In this document: positions 5,558 through 9,499 of the stretch, one piece after another | Layout of the letters: each line of letters starts with the position of its first letter | Numbering within the stretch: position 1 is the first letter of the stretch | Assembly (NCBI GenBank): GCA_946478645.1 | Contig: CAMLCW010000199.1 | Coordinates: 1 to 9,499 of the forward strand | Length of the DNA stretch: 9,499 nt | Origin: an uncultured Variovorax sp. | Lineage (GTDB): Bacteria > Pseudomonadota > Gammaproteobacteria > Burkholderiales > Burkholderiaceae | Direction of reading: 5' to 3' | Made by a program: the position numbers and the translations under genes | Notes under the pieces: generated by a model | Seen by the model: only the letters and a program-made list of their open reading frames with translations | Databases searched by the model: none | What the model was told of the DNA's origin: nothing

Positions 5558-7395
5558 ACGCCGATGCCCGACGCGCCCCGATCGACCCATTCAATCCAGT
5601 GAACGAAGCGATGAACCATCTCACCAACATCCAGCGCCGGGGCGCCATGCCGGCCCTGCGCCAATGCGCGCTCGCGGCGGCCGTGGCCTCCGCATTCGTC
5701 CTCGCGGCCGGCAACGCCGCAGCGCAGGCCGCGCCTGCACCCGCCGAGACCGCCATGGTCAAGCTGATCCGCGGCCTCATCCAGAGCGGCACGCTCGCCA
5801 GGGACGTGGGCGAGGCGCTGCTGGCGCAGGCGCAGACCGAAGCCATGGCCGCCCAGCAGGCGCAGCAGCGCATCGCGGCCACGGCCGCCACGGCCGGCAC
5901 CGCCGGCGGCGTGCGGCTCGAGGCCGGCGACGTGCGCGTGCCCTACATCTCGCAGACCGTGCGCGACCAGATCCGCGACGAGGTCAAGACCCAGGTCATG
6001 GCCCAGGCCAGGGACGAGGGCTGGGCCGCGCCCAACGAAACCCCCGAGTGGAGCAAGCGCATCCGCTTCGAGGGCGACGTGCGCGTGCGCAACGAATCGC
6101 GCAGCTACGCGGCCAACAACAGCAACATCGAGATCAACTGGCCCGCGCTCAACGACGGCAGCGGCTACGACGTCAACCCCAACACCAACCTCGCGCTGCC
6201 GTCGATCCTCAACACCCGGCAGGACCGCCGCAACCTGTTCCGGGCGCGTGCGCGCGTGGGCCTGCTGGCCGACCTGTCGGAGAACACCAAGGCCGGCGTG
6301 CGCCTGGCCTCGGGCAGCGACGAGAGCCCGGTCTCCACCACCCAGACGCTGGGCGGCGGGCTCGGCAAGAAGAGCGTGTGGCTCGACCAGATGTGGATCT
6401 CGCACAAACCCTTCGACTGGCTGACGGTGACGGGCGGGCGCTTCGGCAATCCGTTCATGTCGAGCGACCTGGTGTTCTCGAACGACCTGAACTTCGACGG
6501 CATTGCCGCGCAGTTCGACAAGAAGCTCGCGTCCAACCCGAACCTGTCGCTGTTCGGCACGCTCGGGCTGATCCCGCTCGAATACTCGTCGGACCATTCG
6601 CCGAGCCGCAGCCAGGAAAAGATGGCGAGCGAGAACAAGTGGCTGCTCGGCGCGCAGATCGGCGCCGACTGGAAGATCAACGACGACAACCGCGTGCGCG
6701 GCGCGCTCGCGTACTACAACTTCCGCAACATCAGCGGCCAGGTCTCGCAGCCCTGCGCGCTCTACGCCGGTGCCGACGGCTGCAGCACCGACTGGTCGCG
6801 CCCGGCCTTCATGCAGAAGGGCAACACGCTCATGCTGCTGCGCGACATCGCGCTCGATCCGCTCAACCCGGCCGGCACGCCGCAGCCGCAGTACGTGGGC
6901 CTGGCATCGAGGTTCCGCCTGATCGACCTGAACCTGCGCTGGGACACCGCGGTGGCGGGCAACAACCTGCGCCTGGACGCCAACTTCGTGCGCAACACCG
7001 CGTATGACGCGAACGACATCTGGAGCCGTGCAGGCGCGCGCGGCGCCATCGTCAACAACTTCGGACCCTCGGGCGGCACCGCGCAGAGCGACTTCAAGAG
7101 CGGCGGCAACGCCTACATGCTGCAGGCCACCTACGGCAAGCCGTCGCCGTCGGCGCGCGGCGACTGGAACGTGCTCGCGGGCTACAAGCGCATCGAGCCC
7201 GACGCCATGCCCGACGGCTACAACGACTCCACCTTCCATGGCGGCGGCACCAACGCGCGCGGCTACTTCCTCGGCGGCTCGTATGCGATCGACAAGAACA
7301 TGTGGTTCACCGGCCGCTGGATCTCGACCAAGGAAATCTATGGACCGCCGCTGTCGATCGACACCCTGCAGCTCGAATTCAATGCGCGATTCTGA
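5554..7395 (+). CDS. Putative porin (outer-membrane beta-barrel with periplasmic helical N-terminus)
   Basis: This 613-residue reading from ATG 5554 overlaps the tonB-like stop (ATGA), with AAGGGA upstream. ATG 5611 (M20) and ATG 5647 (M32) are alternatives; only from M32 does the signal peptide have normal length, with cleavage after AAAQA (residue 59). The mature N-terminus has a short helix (MVKLIRGLIQSG, 68-79), a Gln/Ala-rich helical stretch, and a conserved segment at about 127-160 (VRVPYISQTVRDQIRDEV, then WAAP) typical, from memory, of proteins annotated 'putative porin' (Porin_5-like). A barrel from about I170 ends in QLEFNARF with the terminal Phe recognised by BAM. C401 and C410 probably form a disulfide in a surface loop. 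Substrate is unknown. Its place directly after a TonB-like gene raises the possibility that it is the motor's client. Confidence 0.82.
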   Translation: MNADARRAPIDPFNPVNEAMNHLTNIQRRGAMPALRQCALAAAVASAFVLAAGNAAAQAAPAPAETAMVKLIRGLIQSGTLARDVGEALLAQAQTEAMAAQQAQQRIAATAATAGTAGGVRLEAGDVRVPYISQTVRDQIRDEVKTQVMAQARDEGWAAPNETPEWSKRIRFEGDVRVRNESRSYAANNSNIEINWPALNDGSGYDVNPNTNLALPSILNTRQDRRNLFRARARVGLLADLSENTKAGVRLASGSDESPVSTTQTLGGGLGKKSVWLDQMWISHKPFDWLTVTGGRFGNPFMSSDLVFSNDLNFDGIAAQFDKKLASNPNLSLFGTLGLIPLEYSSDHSPSRSQEKMASENKWLLGAQIGADWKINDDNRVRGALAYYNFRNISGQVSQPCALYAGADGCSTDWSRPAFMQKGNTLMLLRDIALDPLNPAGTPQPQYVGLASRFRLIDLNLRWDTAVAGNNLRLDANFVRNTAYDANDIWSRAGARGAIVNNFGPSGGTAQSDFKSGGNAYMLQATYGKPSPSARGDWNVLAGYKRIEPDAMPDGYNDSTFHGGGTNARGYFLGGSYAIDKNMWFTGRWISTKEIYGPPLSIDTLQLEFNARF

Positions 7396-7405
7396 GGAGG
7401 CCCCC

Positions 7406-8131
7406 GTGTCCAGAAAACATCTTTCGGCGCTGGTGCTCGCCGTGCTGGCCGCCACGGCCGGCGTAGCCCACGCACAGCAGGCGCAGGGCCAGAGCATGGA
7501 GGAGCGGCTGCGCGCGCAATTGCGCGTGACGACCTCGCAGCTGCAGCAGGTGCAGAACGAGCTGGCCGCGCTGAAGGCGGGGCAGCCCGCGGCTGCGCCG
7601 GCAGCGGCCGCACCGGCTTCGTCCGAGCTCGACGCGCTCAGGAAGGAGCTCGCGCAGAGCCAGGCGCAGCTGTCGGCCGAGCGCCAGGCGCGCAACCAGG
7701 CGAGCGCCGGCACCGAGCAGCTGCGCCAGCAGGCGCAGGCCGCCAACGAGAAGGCCGCCGCGCAGGTGGCGCAGTACCGCGGCGCCTACGACGAGCTGCT
7801 GAAGATGGCGCGCGCCGCCGAGGCCGAGCGCCAGCGGCTCGCGGGCGAGACCGCCACGCAGCGCACCGCCCTCACGCAGTGCGAGGCCAAGAACAAGCAG
7901 CTCTATGCGGTGGGGCAGGAGATCCTGCGCGCCTACGAGACGGTCGACCTGGGCAGCGTGCTCGCATCGCGCCAGCCCTTTGCCGCGCAGAGCCGCGTCA
8001 AGTTCGAGCAGATCGCGCAGCAGTACGGCGACAAGCTGTACGAAGGCAAGTTCGACGTGCGCGCGGTGAAGGCACCCGCCGCCGCCGCTGCCGCCACACC
8101 GGCGGCGCCCACCACGGGAGACAAGCCATGA
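7406..8131 (+). CDS. Periplasmic coiled-coil protein of unknown function
   Basis: This 241-residue protein starts at GTG 7406, which has a strong GAGGAGG (7394-7400) five bases upstream overlapping the porin stop. A longer in-frame opening to 7004 overlaps the porin gene and is not the real start. The signal peptide is residues 1-23 (cleavage AHA|QQ). A heptad-like coiled coil (about 28-55) is broken by an Ala/Pro hinge (58-70) and resumes to about 155 (Gln, Glu, Ala, Leu rich). A compact C-terminal block from C159 reads CEAKNKQLYAVGQEIL, then RQPFAAQSRVKFEQIAQQYGDKLY, and looks like a conserved module. The end is an Ala/Pro tail. I cannot name the family. By position it may bridge the motor and the outer membrane, much as DUF3450 coiled-coil proteins accompany Vibrio TonB2/TtpC clusters or CpoB accompanies Tol-Pal; that analogy is inference. 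It ends in a 4-base ATGA overlap with the next gene. Confidence 0.8.
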   Translation: MSRKHLSALVLAVLAATAGVAHAQQAQGQSMEERLRAQLRVTTSQLQQVQNELAALKAGQPAAAPAAAAPASSELDALRKELAQSQAQLSAERQARNQASAGTEQLRQQAQAANEKAAAQVAQYRGAYDELLKMARAAEAERQRLAGETATQRTALTQCEAKNKQLYAVGQEILRAYETVDLGSVLASRQPFAAQSRVKFEQIAQQYGDKLYEGKFDVRAVKAPAAAAAATPAAPTTGDKP

Positions 8132-9072
8132 AGCGTGGCAAATCGTCGTCGTCCACCGTACTGGCGCAGGGGCTTCGCGCCGCGGCCGGCGTGGTGCTGG
8201 TTTCCTCGATGGGCGTGGCCGCCGCGCAGGCGCCCGCACCGGGCGCGGCCGTGGTCGCGCGCCTCGGCGAGGCCACCGTCCGGCAGGACGAGGTCGAGCG
8301 GCTGTTGCAGGCGCTGCCCGAGGCCGAGCGCACGGCCGTGAAGGCCGACCGTGCGAGCCTCGACGCCTGGCTGCGCCAGCGGCTCACGAGCGAGGCGCTG
8401 CTGCGCGACGCCCGTGCCAAGGGCTGGGCCGACCGGCCCGAGGTGAAGGCGCAGATCGATGCCGCCGTGCGCGAGGTCACCTCGCGCATCGTGAGCAGCA
8501 GCTACCTCGACTCGGTGAGCCAGGTGCCGGCGGGTTTTCCGTCGGACGCCGAACTGAAGGCCGCGTACGAGCAGGGCAAGGCCAATTTCAACCTGCCCGC
8601 CGCCTACCGCGTGGCGCAGATCTACCTGGCCACGCCCGAGCGCGATGCCGCCGCCATCGCCAAGGTGCGCGACGAGGCCGCAGCGCTTGCGCGCGAAGCA
8701 CGCGCCGGCGACTTTGCCGCGGTGGCGCGCGCACGTTCGCAGGATGCGCGCAGCGCCGAGCGCGGCGGCGAGGTCGACACCCTGCCGCTCGCGCGCATCC
8801 TGCCCGCGCTGCGCGACACCATCGCCAAGCTCAAGGTCGGCGAGGTCAGCGAGCCGGTCCAGGCGGAGGCCGGCTTCCATGTGGTGAAGCTGCTCGGCAT
8901 CCAGCCCGCGCGCACCGCCACGCTCGACGAGATGACCCCGCAGCTGCGCGCCGCCCTGCGCCAGCAGCGCCAGCAGCAGCTGGTGCAGGCCTTCCTGGCG
9001 CAGCTGGCGCCGCCGGCCCAGCTGAGCATCGACGCCGCCGCGCTCGACGCGGCACTGAAGAAGACGAACTGA
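8128..9072 (+). CDS. Periplasmic peptidyl-prolyl isomerase/chaperone, PpiC (parvulin) type
   Basis: This 314-residue protein has a signal peptide of about 35 residues (K2, R3, K5; cleavage AAAQA|PAP). A SurA/PrsA-like helical N-domain covers about 40-150 (GEATVRQDEVERLL, then LDAWLRQRLTSEALL), and a parvulin domain about 155-258 carries ERGGEVDTL, LKVGEVSEPV and GFHVVKL (H251). A charged Gln/Arg-rich helix closes the protein. In classical parvulins the first strand reads HILV with a catalytic His; here the position is Q164 (YRVAQIYL), so isomerase activity may be weak and chaperoning may dominate. A likely job is to keep the TpsB substrate or the two barrel proteins unfolded or correctly folded in the periplasm. 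Four-base ATGA overlap with the coiled-coil gene indicates translational coupling. It is distinct from SurA, which has two parvulin domains and is longer. Confidence 0.87.
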   Translation: MKRGKSSSSTVLAQGLRAAAGVVLVSSMGVAAAQAPAPGAAVVARLGEATVRQDEVERLLQALPEAERTAVKADRASLDAWLRQRLTSEALLRDARAKGWADRPEVKAQIDAAVREVTSRIVSSSYLDSVSQVPAGFPSDAELKAAYEQGKANFNLPAAYRVAQIYLATPERDAAAIAKVRDEAAALAREARAGDFAAVARARSQDARSAERGGEVDTLPLARILPALRDTIAKLKVGEVSEPVQAEAGFHVVKLLGIQPARTATLDEMTPQLRAALRQQRQQQLVQAFLAQLAPPAQLSIDAAALDAALKKTN

Positions 9073-9096
9073 ACAACCCCAGCCCAAGGCTCCTGA

Positions 9097-9499
9097 ATGA
9101 CCAACAAATCTTTGACGACGAACACCGAAGCGGCCGACAGCGCCGCTGCAACGAACCCCGACCTGCTGCTGGACGCCGTGACGCCCGCGCAGGTGTCCGA
9201 CGCCATCAAGGCGGCCGGCGCGGCCGTCACCGCCATCGAGCAGGACGGCGTGGTGCGCCTGCACAGCGCGAGCCACGGCATCGGCTTCCAGGTGCTGTGG
9301 GGCAACCCCGTCAGCGCCACGCAGTACGCGGACTTCACGCTGAGCTGCCCGCTGCGCGTGCAGGGCGGCACGCTGCCGGACGCGGTGCCCACCGCCTGGC
9401 ACCGCACCAAGCGCTTCGCGCGCGTGGCGCAGCACGGCGACTTCGTGGTGCTGGAGATGGACGTGGTGGTGGCCGGCGGCGTGACGCCGGCCCACCTCG
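9097..9499 (+). CDS. YbjN-domain protein, 3' end cut off by the window
   Basis: The frame opens at ATG 9097, with AAGG (9086-9089) seven bases upstream, and stays open for 134 codons to the edge. After a Thr/Asn/Ala-rich leader the protein reads LLLDAVTPAQVSDAIKAAGA, a central FQVLWG strand, YADFTLSC, TAWHRTKRFARV and VVLEMDVVVAGGVTPAHL. The spacing and the closing MDV-GGVT block match YbjN-like (bacterial sensory transduction regulator, PF10722-type) domains. The usual N-x-W-N signature is replaced by TAWH. There is no signal peptide, so it is cytoplasmic. YbjN-type folds resemble type III secretion chaperones, so a chaperone for an exported partner is conceivable; a regulator is the other option. 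It follows the PPIase gene by 24 bases and is probably in the same operon. The missing part lies past position 9499. Confidence 0.78.
   Translation, partial: MTNKSLTTNTEAADSAAATNPDLLLDAVTPAQVSDAIKAAGAAVTAIEQDGVVRLHSASHGIGFQVLWGNPVSATQYADFTLSCPLRVQGGTLPDAVPTAWHRTKRFARVAQHGDFVVLEMDVVVAGGVTPAHL

Noticed and set aside
5740..5770. TonB-box-like ETAMV at the start of the mature porin
   Set aside because: The match is loose and the same stretch forms the amphipathic MVKLIRGLIQSG helix typical of this porin family; too weak to call.
7004..7405. Upstream in-frame extension of the coiled-coil gene
   Set aside because: It overlaps the conserved C-terminal barrel of the porin; GTG 7406 has a strong ribosome site and a clean signal peptide.
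1..9499. CRISPR array, tRNA/rRNA, insertion sequence or attachment site
   Set aside because: No regularly spaced repeats, no RNA-gene signatures, no transposase and no terminal inverted repeats were seen; composition is even across the genes.

Overview
The window is uniformly GC-rich, with strong G/C preference at third codon positions and long antisense open frames that are only shadows of the real genes. Gene style and protein families suggest a betaproteobacterium of the Burkholderiales, most like Comamonadaceae such as Variovorax. This assignment is an inference from memory, not from a search.

Layout. Positions 5-685 (minus strand) hold a complete lipoprotein with a DUF1554/endostatin-like, lectin-type domain. 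A 250-base divergent region (686-935) follows. It contains a strong intrinsic-terminator hairpin facing right, a pair of CGTACGC motifs, a small hairpin and a 9-codon leader ORF. From 936 to the right edge eight genes run rightward in one tight array: tpsB (ShlB/FhaC-type outer-membrane transporter), a DUF2341-LamG-ExbB fusion, exbD, a tonB-like gene, a putative porin, a periplasmic coiled-coil protein, a parvulin-type PPIase/chaperone and a YbjN-domain gene cut off by the window end. Gaps are 73, 12, 10, -4, 10, -4 and 24 bases, so this looks like one operon.

How it may work. The products span the whole envelope. An inner-membrane proton-driven motor (ExbB/ExbD/TonB-like) carries an unusual carbohydrate-binding-type periplasmic head. 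A coiled-coil protein and a PPIase/chaperone sit in the periplasm, and two beta-barrels (TpsB and porin) sit in the outer membrane. No TonB-dependent receptor and no TpsA exoprotein lie in the window. The most economical reading is a dedicated, motor-assisted envelope transport system, either two-partner secretion of a large adhesin-like substrate encoded outside the window or uptake through the porin. The parts are recognisable families. I know of no described function for this combination.

The points most worth checking are the ExbB fusion, in which the TM3 glutamate of ExbB/TolQ is replaced by alanine, the TpsB with almost no sequence before POTRA1, and the regulatory-looking structures in the divergent region.
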